32,276 bases of DNA, taken from contig CANQHG010000019.1 in the NCBI GenBank assembly GCA_947623655.1, positions 1 to 32,276 of the forward strand, read 5' to 3'. This document shows positions 15,400-22,878 of this stretch, piece by piece. The DNA comes from an uncultured Clostridia bacterium. GTDB lineage: Bacteria > Bacillota > Clostridia > Christensenellales > Borkfalkiaceae. The notes under the pieces were generated by a model. It ran no database searches. It worked only from the letters and a program-made list of their open reading frames with translations, and had not been told where the DNA came from. The translations under genes were made by a program, and so were the position numbers. The stretch's first letter is position 1. Every line of letters starts with the position of its first letter.

Positions 15400-16440
15400 T
15401 CAGACGATGATCTCCGTCCTGCGCAAAAATTTGCCCGTCTGCTCGGCGCGGTAAGCGTTCTGTTCGGCTTCGGAGAGCATTCGGCTGTGCAATCTGTTGA
15501 TATTGGCGGGGCGCATGGCAGTGATGTGATCGTCGATCGCAAAGAGAAGCTCTTCGGCCTGTTTTTCCGAACTCAGATATCCGAGCGTGACGCCGAGCTT
15601 GAGGTCGGCGAAGCGCTCCATAAACTCTTTCATGCCGATGATACAGCAATTCGAGAGGATCCCGTATGCCCGCATCACTTTATCGCGGAGAGCGAGCCCC
15701 TCCTCCGCTTTCATGCGCTCGCGCTCGCGGAGTTCGAACTGCACGATGATCTTTACCGCATTGTCGACGGCGGTCAGAATCTCCGTCTCCGAGAGCCCGA
15801 GCGTCACTTCGTTGGAGATCTGGAAGAGGGCTCCTTCCGCGCCGCTCCCCTCGCCCGAGGCGCCGCGCACGGTGAGCCCGAGACGGCTGAGTTCGGACAC
15901 GATCTGTTTCATGAGCCCCCGCCTCGAGACGGCGGGCAAAAACATCATGACGGACGCCCGCATTCCCGTGCCGAGATTGGTCGGGCACGCGGTGAGATAG
16001 CCGAACTCCGCGTCGAACGCAAAAGGAACGCATTCTGCGATAACGTCGTCGATCCCCGTGATCCGTTCGTAAGCCTTATTCAGATCATATCCGCGCATAA
16101 AATATTGCTCGCGGATGTGATCTTCCTCGTTGATCATGACGGAAATGCTCTCGTCGGGCGTGATGAGCGCCGCGGAGATCGCGCTGTGCCGCACGAGATC
16201 GCGGGAAATGAGGTTGCGCTCCACGAGATAGGCCGCCCTGTCCTCCGTAAGCGTACCCACGTCATAGAGGTCGAATTTTTCGAGCGTCTGCAATTCTTCG
16301 GTAATGAGGCGGACGATCTCCACGGCCTGCTCCCGCGCGTGAGGGCTCTCAAGAAGCTTGTCGGGAAACGGATAATCCTTGAAATTTCTCGCGAGGCGGA
16401 TGCGTGAAGACACCGCCACGCTCTCATAAGAAATGTTCAT
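15400..16440 (-). CDS. mcsB: McsB protein-arginine kinase
   Basis: A 346-aa ATP:guanido phosphotransferase-type kinase that phosphorylates arginines of proteins to mark them for ClpCP. Family marks are SSRIRLARNFKDYPF at the N-terminus, the catalytic CPTNLGTGMRASVMM loop around the conserved Cys, and the nucleotide-binding RGASGEGSGA. The C-terminal pArg-binding region (RAEQTGKFLRRTEI) is also present. Length is normal. Its ATG overlaps the mcsA stop by 4 nt, so McsA, its activator, is made in coupled fashion. clpC follows by 59 bp. Confidence 0.95.
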   Translation of the reverse strand: MNISYESVAVSSRIRLARNFKDYPFPDKLLESPHAREQAVEIVRLITEELQTLEKFDLYDVGTLTEDRAAYLVERNLISRDLVRHSAISAALITPDESISVMINEEDHIREQYFMRGYDLNKAYERITGIDDVIAECVPFAFDAEFGYLTACPTNLGTGMRASVMMFLPAVSRRGLMKQIVSELSRLGLTVRGASGEGSGAEGALFQISNEVTLGLSETEILTAVDNAVKIIVQFELRERERMKAEEGLALRDKVMRAYGILSNCCIIGMKEFMERFADLKLGVTLGYLSSEKQAEELLFAIDDHITAMRPANINRLHSRMLSEAEQNAYRAEQTGKFLRRTEIIV

Positions 16441-16892
16441 TCGTCCCCTCCGCTGATAAACCTGTTGATGACGGAAAGACGGTAGCGGATGCGCTGTTCC
16501 ATAAACTTATCGCCCCTTTTCTGCGCGTCTTTGAGCTCGTCTTCGAGCTCCCGCCGCTCGTCTTCGAGGGCGCGGACGGGGTCTTTCCCCGTGTGGCGTA
16601 CCCGCCCCTGAATGACCTGCACGGTGGGGATAAGCGCCTCGCGGAATGCGGAATAGCAGTCCGCACAGCCCAAAAGTCCCGTGCGGCGGAACTCCTCGAG
16701 CGTCGTTCCGCATGCGGGACATGCCCGCGGAACATTTTTTGCGCTGTCGAGATAGGAGGCGATGAAGTCCTCCTTTTCTCCGCCGTAAAGGAGACGGTAG
16801 CACTCGGGGCAAAGATACACCGTCCTTTCCCCCTCCTGCATCCATCTTTTATACGGCTGCGCCTGATTTTTTCCGCACTGTGAACAGAGCAT
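16437..16892 (-). CDS. mcsA: McsA, zinc-binding activator of McsB
   Basis: A 151-aa protein with four Cys-x2-Cys pairs (CSQC at 3-6, CPEC near 28, CPAC near 58, CADC near 76) that should hold two zinc ions, and a C-terminal UVR-like coiled coil (LEDELKDAQKRGDKFMEQRI). McsA binds and activates McsB and can dock ClpC. Length is near normal for the family. AGGAG lies very close to ATG 16892. It starts 6 bp after a DUF1653 gene; in Bacillus-type operons this place is held by ctsR. Confidence 0.93.
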   Translation of the reverse strand: MLCSQCGKNQAQPYKRWMQEGERTVYLCPECYRLLYGGEKEDFIASYLDSAKNVPRACPACGTTLEEFRRTGLLGCADCYSAFREALIPTVQVIQGRVRHTGKDPVRALEDERRELEDELKDAQKRGDKFMEQRIRYRLSVINRFISGGDE

Positions 16893-16898
16893 ATTCTC

Positions 16899-17126
16899 CT
16901 ATTCCACCTCTTCGAAGCGATATTTCTGTGTTGCGAGAGGATATTTCTCCCTGTCGACTTCTGACAAGAACATTCCGAGCGGGCGGACGAAAAGACGTCT
17001 TTCTCCGTACAGTTGGCGGTAAACGACATATGCGTCTCCCGTCTCGCTGTGCGTGGCAACGTCCTCCACATAGTATTCCTTCCCCTTGAAATGGCGATAT
17101 ATGTGATGAATTTTCAATTCTCTCAT
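16899..17126 (-). CDS. DUF1653 family protein
   Basis: A 75-aa soluble protein with the DUF1653 pattern: IYRHFKGKEYYVEDVATHSE, then AYVVYRQLYGERRLFVRP and MFLSEVD. The family is short, beta-rich and of unknown function. ATG 17126 overlaps the upstream stop as ATGA, and mcsA begins 6 bp downstream, so the gene sits within the stress operon. An in-frame start five codons earlier would overlap more and lacks support. Whether it has any role in protein quality control is unknown. Confidence 0.88.
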   Translation of the reverse strand: MRELKIHHIYRHFKGKEYYVEDVATHSETGDAYVVYRQLYGERRLFVRPLGMFLSEVDREKYPLATQKYRFEEVE

Positions 17127-18190
17127 GCTTTCTCTCCGCACTTTTCGGGGCGGAAGCCCTCGAGATATTCATAGGCGCCGCTTATGTCGGGCAGATGATA
17201 TGCGCCGTAAATACACTGCACTTTGAGCAGCGGGGCGCCGTTGACTTCGGTACGGGAGACGCTTTCCACCTCTTCCCACTTCAGAAAGATGCGCTCGCCG
17301 TTCGCGTCTTTCCAATACAGCCCCTCTTCGTACGCCGAAAACACGCTCTTGGCGCCGATATAGGCGGCGACGCTGCGGATCCCCATAAAGAAGCCGATGA
17401 CGGAGAGAAAACTTCCCGCCGTGGCGTTCCAGAAGATCGCAACGGGGATACCCGCCGCGGCGACGGCAAACCCGATGACCGCCATTATGAGCGAGCGGCG
17501 CCGTTTTTCGGCAACGGGAACGAAAAATTTTGCCTTGAGCGCATATTTATGGGCCTCTTTCGGCTTATTTTCTTCGCCGAGCAGAGTGAGTCCGCTCACT
17601 TGCACCGTGCGGTACAGCCTCTCTTTCGCATCCGTCTGAACGAGCACTTTTTCGTCCTTTTCCGCCTTGCCGCCCTTTGCGAGGTAGCGCGCGGGGATCT
17701 CGATCACGACGCTCCACTCCCCCTTTTCGCGGGGAGCGCGCCGCGTGCACACCGAAAAGACTCTGATTTCGGAATAGGGAACGCGGATCTTCTTCGAATT
17801 GCCATCGTCGCCGTGGAGAAGCAGGCTGTCCCGCTCAAATGTCGCGAGCGTGCCCTCTCCCACATAAAAACTGTTCTCTCCGTCGCACCGCTCCGAAAAG
17901 TCGAGCCGCACGCGGTCGGTATCCGTCAGAAAGCGCGAGAAGAGATAAGAAGCCCCGCCGAACACGGCGCCGCCGCCGAGACACCCGCCGAGGAGGATGT
18001 AGCAGAGCGTGTCCGACATTTTTCGGTTGAATTCGAACACGATGACGGAGACGATCGCACCCAAAAATCCTGCGACGGCAAGGGCGAGAAAGAGGTAAAA
18101 ACATACGCTGAAAAACTTTGATCTCCGCTTTAAAGAGGAGACGGTCTTCTGTTGTTGCGCCGCAGAGGCGGGCACGGGAATCTCTTTCAT
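17123..18190 (-). CDS. Membrane protein with two duplicated TM-pair plus beta-domain units
   Basis: A 355-aa protein of unknown function. Spans are at about 30-55 and 65-87, then a soluble region about 90-215 (GTLATFERDSLLLHG, IRVPYSEIRVFSV). Two more spans follow at about 235-255 and 262-285, then a C-terminal region (ANGERIFLKWEEVESVSR, VQCIYGAYHLPDISG). The IPYSEI/LKWEEVESV motifs resemble bacterial PH-like or YcxB-like domains, so the protein may be two copies of TM pair plus PH-like fold; this is inference. ATG 18190 with AAGGAG 5 nt upstream is preferred over GTG 18196. It follows the XRE regulator by 2 nt and overlaps DUF1653 by ATGA. Confidence 0.8.
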   Translation of the reverse strand: MKEIPVPASAAQQQKTVSSLKRRSKFFSVCFYLFLALAVAGFLGAIVSVIVFEFNRKMSDTLCYILLGGCLGGGAVFGGASYLFSRFLTDTDRVRLDFSERCDGENSFYVGEGTLATFERDSLLLHGDDGNSKKIRVPYSEIRVFSVCTRRAPREKGEWSVVIEIPARYLAKGGKAEKDEKVLVQTDAKERLYRTVQVSGLTLLGEENKPKEAHKYALKAKFFVPVAEKRRRSLIMAVIGFAVAAAGIPVAIFWNATAGSFLSVIGFFMGIRSVAAYIGAKSVFSAYEEGLYWKDANGERIFLKWEEVESVSRTEVNGAPLLKVQCIYGAYHLPDISGAYEYLEGFRPEKCGEKA

Positions 18191-18192
18191 CT

Positions 18193-18819
18193 TCACTCCT
18201 TAATCCTCGCCTTTTTGCGCCACACGAAATAGATGAGCGCCATGATCTGAAGGGGCACGCCCACGAGAAAGATGAGCCACATCCCGTCGCTCACGCGGCA
18301 CACCCAAAGGGTGAGATAGACGCAGGCGAGCAGCGTCCAGATGAGGACGGAGACGGCGACGACGCGCGTCCACTTCCAATGCCATACGCTGCTGAAAACG
18401 GTGACGACGACGGCGCTTGCGGGCACAGCGTACACAAAGGCAAGCCATGCGCCCCCTCTCCATTCTCCCTGCGCGTTCCAAACGACACCGATAAGCACAA
18501 AGCATGCGACGGCGACGAGCCAGACGATCCCGACGGACAGGACGGTGATGATGAAGCGGCGGATCTTCCGCTCTCTCTTGGGGACGACGGGCTTTTCGTT
18601 GTGTTCGCGCACGAGATCGTCGACGGAGACGTTGAAGAGTTCCGCAAGCCGCACGAGGATACGGATATCGGGGATCCCGTTGCCCTGTTCCCACTTCGAA
18701 ATGGACTTATCGGAATAATTGAGCTTTTCCGCAAGCTCGAGCTGGGTCATGCCCGAAAGTTTTCTCAGCCTCGTTATATTTTTTCCTACGGTGACTGCAA
18801 GCTGGTCTTGTTCTTCCAT
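18193..18819 (-). CDS. Membrane-anchored XRE-family transcriptional regulator
   Basis: A 208-aa protein with an N-terminal Cro/C1-type helix-turn-helix (about residues 10-68: ITRLRKLSGMTQLELAEKLN, then SDKSISKWEQGNGIPDI) and a C-terminal part with four predicted membrane spans (about 87-205). Regulators of this shape may couple a membrane signal to DNA binding. No other translation start is available, and the promoter -10 ends 6 nt before ATG 18819, so the mRNA is predicted leaderless. It is the first gene of a run through mcsA, mcsB and clpC, and inverted repeats lie just upstream of its promoter, so autoregulation is plausible. Confidence 0.9.
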   Translation of the reverse strand: MEEQDQLAVTVGKNITRLRKLSGMTQLELAEKLNYSDKSISKWEQGNGIPDIRILVRLAELFNVSVDDLVREHNEKPVVPKRERKIRRFIITVLSVGIVWLVAVACFVLIGVVWNAQGEWRGGAWLAFVYAVPASAVVVTVFSSVWHWKWTRVVAVSVLIWTLLACVYLTLWVCRVSDGMWLIFLVGVPLQIMALIYFVWRKKARIKE

Positions 18820-18825
18820 ATCTCT

Positions 18826-18854
18826 ATTATACCCTGAAAAGCGTTACTTGTCAA
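18826..18854 (-). promoter_or_regulatory. Consensus promoter of the XRE-mcsAB-clpC operon (leaderless geometry)
   Basis: On the minus strand: perfect TTGACA (18849-18854), 17-bp spacer, perfect TATAAT (18826-18831), then 6 nt to the ATG. No CIRCE element and no CtsR heptad repeat are seen around it. Confidence 0.9.
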
Positions 18855-18859
18855 CAATT

Positions 18860-18893
18860 CTACTGAGAGTAGAGTGAGATTTTGCGACTCTAC
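18860..18893. promoter_or_regulatory. Candidate operator upstream of the XRE promoter
   Basis: GTAGAGT (18869-18875) and ACTCTAC (18887-18893) are a perfect 7-bp inverted repeat with 11-bp spacer. CTACT-GAG-AGTAG (18860-18872) overlaps its left arm, and a further AGAGTAG half-site lies at about 18928. The group sits immediately upstream of the -35 and may bind the XRE protein. Confidence 0.4.
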
Positions 18894-18935
18894 CGCCATT
18901 TTGGCGCAAATAGAGCGAAAAGCGCAAAGAGTAGG

Positions 18936-18964
18936 TTGATTTCTTCTCAAGACTGCGATAAAAT
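18936..18964 (+). promoter_or_regulatory. Plus-strand promoter in the XRE/cysK gap
   Basis: -35 TTGATT (18936-18941), 17-bp spacer, -10 TAAAAT (18959-18964). No protein gene follows on this strand; a structured segment does. Confidence 0.45.
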
Positions 18965-18970
18965 CAAAGT

Positions 18971-19056
18971 ATCCTTAAGGCGAAAGCGGTCCCAGCCGCG
19001 AACGCCCGACTCTCCAATATTTTATAAACCCCGGGGCGTATGCCTCGGGGTTTATA
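18971..19056 (+). ncRNA. Candidate small RNA
   Basis: A transcript from the promoter at 18936-18964 would start near 18971 and could end at the hairpin 19024-19055, giving about 85 nt. It would contain a nested hairpin: outer stem GGCG/CGCC (18979-18982, 19003-19006), a symmetrical internal loop AAA/GAA, and inner stem GCGG/CCGC (18986-18989, 18996-18999). The apical loop is UCCCAG. C-rich loops of this kind can pair with Shine-Dalgarno sites in other Firmicute small RNAs. There is no ORF. The weak T-run on this strand is a caution. Confidence 0.35.
19022..19056. terminator. Hairpin terminator after cysK
   Basis: A stem of about 14 bp (AAACCCCG paired with CGGGGTTT, continued by GGC/GCC with one G-T pair) around a 4-nt loop. 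It lies 20 bp after the cysK stop on the minus strand. The T-tracts are short on both strands (TTTATA). Confidence 0.75.
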
Positions 19057-19075
19057 CTGTTTGCGGCCTGCAACG

Positions 19076-19996
19076 TCAGCCGAACACGCCCGCCGAAAGG
19101 TATTTCAGCCCCGTATCCGGCAGAAGCACGGCGACGCGCTTGTTTTCATATTCTTCGCGCAAGGCGAGCGCGGAAGCCGCGGCAAGGGCCGCCCCCGAAG
19201 AGACGCCGCACAGCAGCCCTTCCGTCTTTGCGAGAAGACGGGAGAAAGAGAACGCCTCTTCGTCCGTCACGGCGGCGATCTCGTCGATGAGAGACGCGTC
19301 GAGCGTCTTGGGTACGAACCCCGCGCCGATCCCCTGTATCTTATGACTCCCCGCTCTTCCGCCCGACAATACGGGCGATGCGGACGGTTCCACGGCGACG
19401 ACACGGATCCGCGGATCTTTTTCCTTTAAAAATTTTCCCACGCCCGTGAGCGTTCCGCCCGTCCCCACGCCCGCGACGAAAGCGGCAAGCCCGCCGAGAT
19501 CCTCCCATAGTTCCCGCCCCGTCTTCACATAGTGAACGTACGGATTGGCGGGATTTTCAAACTGCGCGGGGAGAAAGCTGTTTTCCGTCTCTGCGGCAAG
19601 TTCTTCGGCCCTCTTCACCGCCCCCGCCATGCCCTCCTCCGCGGGAGTAAGGCATACGGTCGCGCCGAACGCTTTCATCTGCAATCTGCGTTCCACCGAC
19701 ATCGACGCGGGCATGACGAGGATCACGCGGTACCCCTTTACGGCTCCCGCCGCCGCGAGCGCCACCCCCGTATTTCCGCTCGTCGGTTCGATGATGACGG
19801 AGCCCCGCCCGAGCTTTCCCGCCCGTTCGGCGTCTTCGATCATCGCAAGCGCAATGCGGTCTTTGACCGATCCCGTCAATGAAAACATTTCGAGCTTGGC
19901 GTAGAGGTCTGCCTTGAGCCCGAGCTCCTTTTTCAGCCGTGCAAGCTGCACCGTCGGCGTATTCCCGATCGTTCCGAGAGAAGAAGAAAACAGCAT
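19076..19996 (-). CDS. cysK: Cysteine synthase (O-acetylserine sulfhydrylase)
   Basis: A 306-aa fold-type II PLP enzyme making cysteine from O-acetylserine and sulfide. Marks are IGNTPTVQLARL at the start, the PLP-Lys in LTGSVKDRIAL, PTSGNTGVALA, GVGTGGTLTGVGKFL (phosphate loop) and GVSSGAALAAA near the C-terminus. The start is taken as ATG 19996 so that IGNTP lies at the usual distance; no Shine-Dalgarno is seen, and a -10-like TATACT ends 5 nt before it, but without a convincing -35. It lies after the acpP terminator and so needs its own promoter. CysK versus CysM cannot be settled by eye. Confidence 0.92.
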   Translation of the reverse strand: MLFSSSLGTIGNTPTVQLARLKKELGLKADLYAKLEMFSLTGSVKDRIALAMIEDAERAGKLGRGSVIIEPTSGNTGVALAAAGAVKGYRVILVMPASMSVERRLQMKAFGATVCLTPAEEGMAGAVKRAEELAAETENSFLPAQFENPANPYVHYVKTGRELWEDLGGLAAFVAGVGTGGTLTGVGKFLKEKDPRIRVVAVEPSASPVLSGGRAGSHKIQGIGAGFVPKTLDASLIDEIAAVTDEEAFSFSRLLAKTEGLLCGVSSGAALAAASALALREEYENKRVAVLLPDTGLKYLSAGVFG

Positions 19997-20048
19997 ACAG
20001 CAGTATATGCGCCCGCCGCGCAAAACTTTCCGCCGAAATGTTTTTTAC

Positions 20049-20074
20049 AAAAAAAGCCCGCGCTGTACGCGGGC
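20049..20074 (-). terminator. Terminator of acpP
   Basis: On the minus strand GCCCGCG-TACAG-CGCGGGC is followed by seven T. It lies 13 bp after the acpP stop. Confidence 0.95.
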
Positions 20075-20087
20075 GGCCGAAAAGTTT

Positions 20088-20315
20088 TCAGTTTTTGAGT
20101 TTATTCATCATATCGACGATATCCTGAACCGTCTTGACGCTCTCGATGTCGTCTTCTGGAAGCGTGATACTGTATTCGTCTTCAAGCGTCATCAGCAACT
20201 CAACGACGTCGAGGGAATCCGCACCCAGATCCTTTACGACTTCGGACTCGGGACGGATCGTCGAAGCGTCGATCCCGAGCTGGTCCGCAAGCATTTTACA
20301 TACCTGTTCAAACAT
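20088..20315 (-). CDS. acpP: Acyl carrier protein
   Basis: A 75-aa acidic protein carrying fatty-acid intermediates on a phosphopantetheine arm. The arm attaches to Ser in GADSLDVVEL (about residue 43). Length and acidic helix pattern (LEDEYSITLPEDDIESVKTV) are typical. ATG 20315 is chosen because AGGAGG lies 6 nt upstream; a 9-codon upstream extension falls in the leader. It has its own TTGACA promoter and strong terminator, so it is monocistronic. No fatty-acid synthesis gene is adjacent. Confidence 0.95.
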   Translation of the reverse strand: MFEQVCKMLADQLGIDASTIRPESEVVKDLGADSLDVVELLMTLEDEYSITLPEDDIESVKTVQDIVDMMNKLKN

Positions 20316-20353
20316 CTCTGTCCTCCTACTTCTGAAAAACAAATTTTTTTATT

Positions 20354-20382
20354 ATTTTAACCCATCATAAAAGATTTGTCAA
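20354..20382 (-). promoter_or_regulatory. Promoter of acpP
   Basis: On the minus strand: TTGACA (20377-20382), 17-bp spacer, TAAAAT (20354-20359), leader about 32 nt with AGGAGG. Confidence 0.9.
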
Positions 20383-20406
20383 TACCCTTTCGGCAAATTT
20401 GTACGA

Positions 20407-20892
20407 TCAGGGGCAAAGCGCCTCTGAGAGCGCTCTTTTCCACGTCTCCTCCGAAAAACGGGGATTGGCGGGCGACGTAGAGGGAAGTTTTTGCGTCATC
20501 TCTATGTACTGCGGAAAGCGCTCCGTAAAGAGTCCGTACGCCTTACTGCCGTTGCAAAAGATCTTTTTGACGGGCGCGGCGTTCAGAACGGAGGGAATGT
20601 CGGCGATCGCGGCGTCTTCGATGGAAGCGTCCGACGAACCGCACACGGTGCAGCTCTCCACGACATCCCACAACGCGATGTGCCGCGCGAGGAGAAAGTT
20701 CCTCTTGCCGTCCGTATCCGCGGGGATCGTTTGGCCGAAGAACCCGCACACGGTCTTCCAGAACCTGTTCTGCGGATTGCCGTAGTAAAAGCTGACGGCG
20801 CGGCTCTTCACCGAAGGAAAACTGCCGAGGATCAGAAGGCGGCTTTCGGCGTCAAAGACGGGGCCGAAGCCCTCTGCACGGGTCTTGATCAC
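20407..20892 (-). CDS. Hypoxanthine-DNA glycosylase-like (MUG/UDG superfamily)
   Basis: A 161-aa protein of the uracil-DNA glycosylase superfamily. The family marks are LLILGSFPSVKSRAVSFYYG (about 19-38), then NPQNRFWKTVCGFFG, with ALWDVVESC in the middle and KLPSTSPANPR near the C-terminus. This pattern matches the DNA-deoxyinosine (hypoxanthine) glycosylase group, which removes deaminated adenine. Substrate is inferred from the motif only. The start is GTG 20892, overlapping the M16 protease stop as GTGA. It is the last gene of the deacetylase/protease operon; no terminator is seen before the acpP promoter. Confidence 0.85.
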   Translation of the reverse strand: MIKTRAEGFGPVFDAESRLLILGSFPSVKSRAVSFYYGNPQNRFWKTVCGFFGQTIPADTDGKRNFLLARHIALWDVVESCTVCGSSDASIEDAAIADIPSVLNAAPVKKIFCNGSKAYGLFTERFPQYIEMTQKLPSTSPANPRFSEETWKRALSEALCP

Positions 20893-22127
20893 AGCGAGAT
20901 CCCCTTTTCGAGGTTTCCGACCGTCGCCGAGGCTACCTTTTCAAAATCAAACCCGCTCTCGATCGCCCCGAGGACGTCTTTTTTCGTGAGTTGCGAGATC
21001 TCCGCCATGCGCTTTTCAAAGTCGTAAATTTCGCCCTTATAGAGCATCTGTTTGCCATATAAGAGCATCTGCATGGATGTATTTTCCTGCGAGAAGACGG
21101 TGCTCGAGAGAAGCTGTTCTTTCCCGCGCGAAAATTCTTCCTCGGAGATGTCTCCCTTTTTAAATTCTTCGAGCACGGATAAAACGGCGTCGGCGGCGCT
21201 CTGCGCCTTCTTGGGGTTTACCCCCGCATAGACGGACAAAACTCCCGTCTCGGCGTAGTTGGACTGATAGGAATACACCGAATAGGCGAGCCCGAGCTCC
21301 TCGCGCACGCGCTTAAAGAGGCGGGAGCTCATGCCGCCGCCTAAAATGACGTTCATGACCTGCACGGCGGGGAAAATCTTGTCATCCCGCGGAACGGACG
21401 GGAACGCAAAGGCGAAATGGGCCTGTTCGATGGGTTTCTTTCTGAACAGCTTGTCCGTCTTTAAAAGAACATGTTTTTCCCTGTTTTTAAATCCCGTTTT
21501 TTGCATGCCGCCGAAATACTGCTCGGTGAGCGAAACGGCTTCCGCGATCCCGATGTTCCCCGCAAAAGACACGACGATATTCTCGGGGCAGTAACGCTCT
21601 TTCTTGTAGGCGAACATCTCTCCGCGCGTGAAACGCGAAACGTTTTCGGCGGGTCCCAGAATGTTTCTGCCGTAATTTTCCGTCCCGAAGAACGCACGGG
21701 AGAGAAGATCGAGGCACAGATCCTCGGGACTGTCTTCGTCCATATTGATCTCTTCGATGACGACGCCCTTCTCCCGCGCCATCTCTTCCTCGGGAAAAGA
21801 GGCGTTGAGGAACAGGTCGGCGAGCAATTCAAAGCTCTGTTTGGCATGTCCGGACGTGGATTTGCAGTAAAAGGCGGTCAAGTCCTTGCCCGTAAAGGCG
21901 TTGACTTGCGACCCCAGGGCGTCGAATGCGTCGGAAATTTCAAACGCCGTGCGCGTGGGCGTGCCTTTGAACTGCATGTGTTCGATAAAGTGCGAAATAC
22001 CGTCTTCCGCATCCGTTTCGTAGGCTGCGCCCGTTCCGACGAGGATCCCCATCGTTACGGAGAGCAATCCCTCCATTCGTTTGACGACGATCTTAAGACC
22101 GTTTTGCAGTGTTCTGGACTCTACCAT
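20889..22127 (-). CDS. M16 family zinc protease (YmxG/MlpA-like)
   Basis: A 412-aa insulinase-family protein. The inverted zinc motif HxxEH is intact (SHFIEHMQFKGT, about residues 44-55), with the third ligand Glu in the downstream EEINMDEDSPED segment. The C-terminal half holds the second M16 domain (GGGMSSRLFKRVREELGLAYS). It is close in length to B. subtilis YmxG/MlpA. GAGGAG precedes ATG 22127. The deacetylase gene ends 13 bp upstream; a YlxY-YmxG pair in this order is also known in Bacillus. The biological substrate is not known. Confidence 0.93.
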   Translation of the reverse strand: MVESRTLQNGLKIVVKRMEGLLSVTMGILVGTGAAYETDAEDGISHFIEHMQFKGTPTRTAFEISDAFDALGSQVNAFTGKDLTAFYCKSTSGHAKQSFELLADLFLNASFPEEEMAREKGVVIEEINMDEDSPEDLCLDLLSRAFFGTENYGRNILGPAENVSRFTRGEMFAYKKERYCPENIVVSFAGNIGIAEAVSLTEQYFGGMQKTGFKNREKHVLLKTDKLFRKKPIEQAHFAFAFPSVPRDDKIFPAVQVMNVILGGGMSSRLFKRVREELGLAYSVYSYQSNYAETGVLSVYAGVNPKKAQSAADAVLSVLEEFKKGDISEEEFSRGKEQLLSSTVFSQENTSMQMLLYGKQMLYKGEIYDFEKRMAEISQLTKKDVLGAIESGFDFEKVASATVGNLEKGISL

Positions 22128-22140
22128 ATGTAAAAACTCC

Positions 22141-22845
22141 TCATTCTCCTAAATTTTCTCCGACTGAAACCGTCCTCAGGCCGTTATCGCGATAATATTG
22201 CAAAATCACGGGCAGGGCCTTAAGCGTGTGCGGCATGGGGTGCATCAGAATGAGGTCTCCCCCCGCGGCGTCCTTGGTGGCGCGGCGGAAGCATAGCTCC
22301 TCATCCTTATCTCTCCAATCGATCGTATCTTTGCTCCACATCACCGTCCTGAGCCCGAGGCTCTCGGCGGCCGAAAGCGTGTCTTCGTTATATGCTCCCG
22401 ACGGCGGTGCAAACAGCTTGATCTCGCGGCCAGACGCAAGCGACAAAAACTCGGCGCTCGTACGGATCTCGTCCAGATTTTCACGCAAAGAGAGTTTATC
22501 GTGATCCTTATGAAAATAGCCATGCGAGCCGATCTCGTGTCCCCGCCGCGCGATCTCTTTGACGCAGGCGACGTTGTCGTCCGCCCAGGAGCCGCCGAGA
22601 AAAAAAGTCGCCGTGGCGCCGTATTCGTCGAGCACGTCGAGAATCGCATACACTTCCTCCGTTCCCCAATAGACGTTGAACATGAGCGAAACGCCGTCTT
22701 CGCTCTTGCCCCGATAGTGTACCCTTGCGTCCACCTCGGACGCGGGCGAGACCGCGGGGAGAAAACAGACAGCGCCGAGCGCAATGACGATGAGCGCCAG
22801 CGCAAGGTTGGTGAGCGCCGCAACGGCGCGTGACCGCTTTTTCAC
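22141..22845 (-). CDS. Polysaccharide deacetylase, PdaB/YlxY-like, atypical motif 1
   Basis: A 234-aa NodB-domain protein anchored by an N-terminal span (about residues 9-32). It should act on peptidoglycan outside the membrane. Motif 2 is GSHGYFHKDH with the two metal His; later motifs LFAPPSGAYN and MWSKDTIDW are clear. Motif 1, usually TFDDG with the catalytic and metal Asp, reads MFNVYWG instead. I recall the same spelling in other clostridial spore deacetylases, so it is a subgroup, but activity is uncertain. GTG 22845 with GAGG 6 nt upstream is preferred; TTG 22857 is in frame. It starts an operon with the M16 protease. Confidence 0.85.
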   Translation of the reverse strand: MKKRSRAVAALTNLALALIVIALGAVCFLPAVSPASEVDARVHYRGKSEDGVSLMFNVYWGTEEVYAILDVLDEYGATATFFLGGSWADDNVACVKEIARRGHEIGSHGYFHKDHDKLSLRENLDEIRTSAEFLSLASGREIKLFAPPSGAYNEDTLSAAESLGLRTVMWSKDTIDWRDKDEELCFRRATKDAAGGDLILMHPMPHTLKALPVILQYYRDNGLRTVSVGENLGE

Positions 22846-22878
22846 AGTATACCTCAAACGAATACAATTATCAAACGT

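Noticed and set aside
18971..19020. SRP RNA, tmRNA or tRNA fragment in the XRE/cysK gap
   Set aside because: The conserved SRP tetraloop region, tmRNA acceptor end and tRNA cloverleaf are all absent.
22845..22873. SigA promoter TTGATA-17-TATACT for the deacetylase
   Set aside because: It would start transcription after the GTG start codon and lose the ribosome site, so it cannot drive this gene as annotated.
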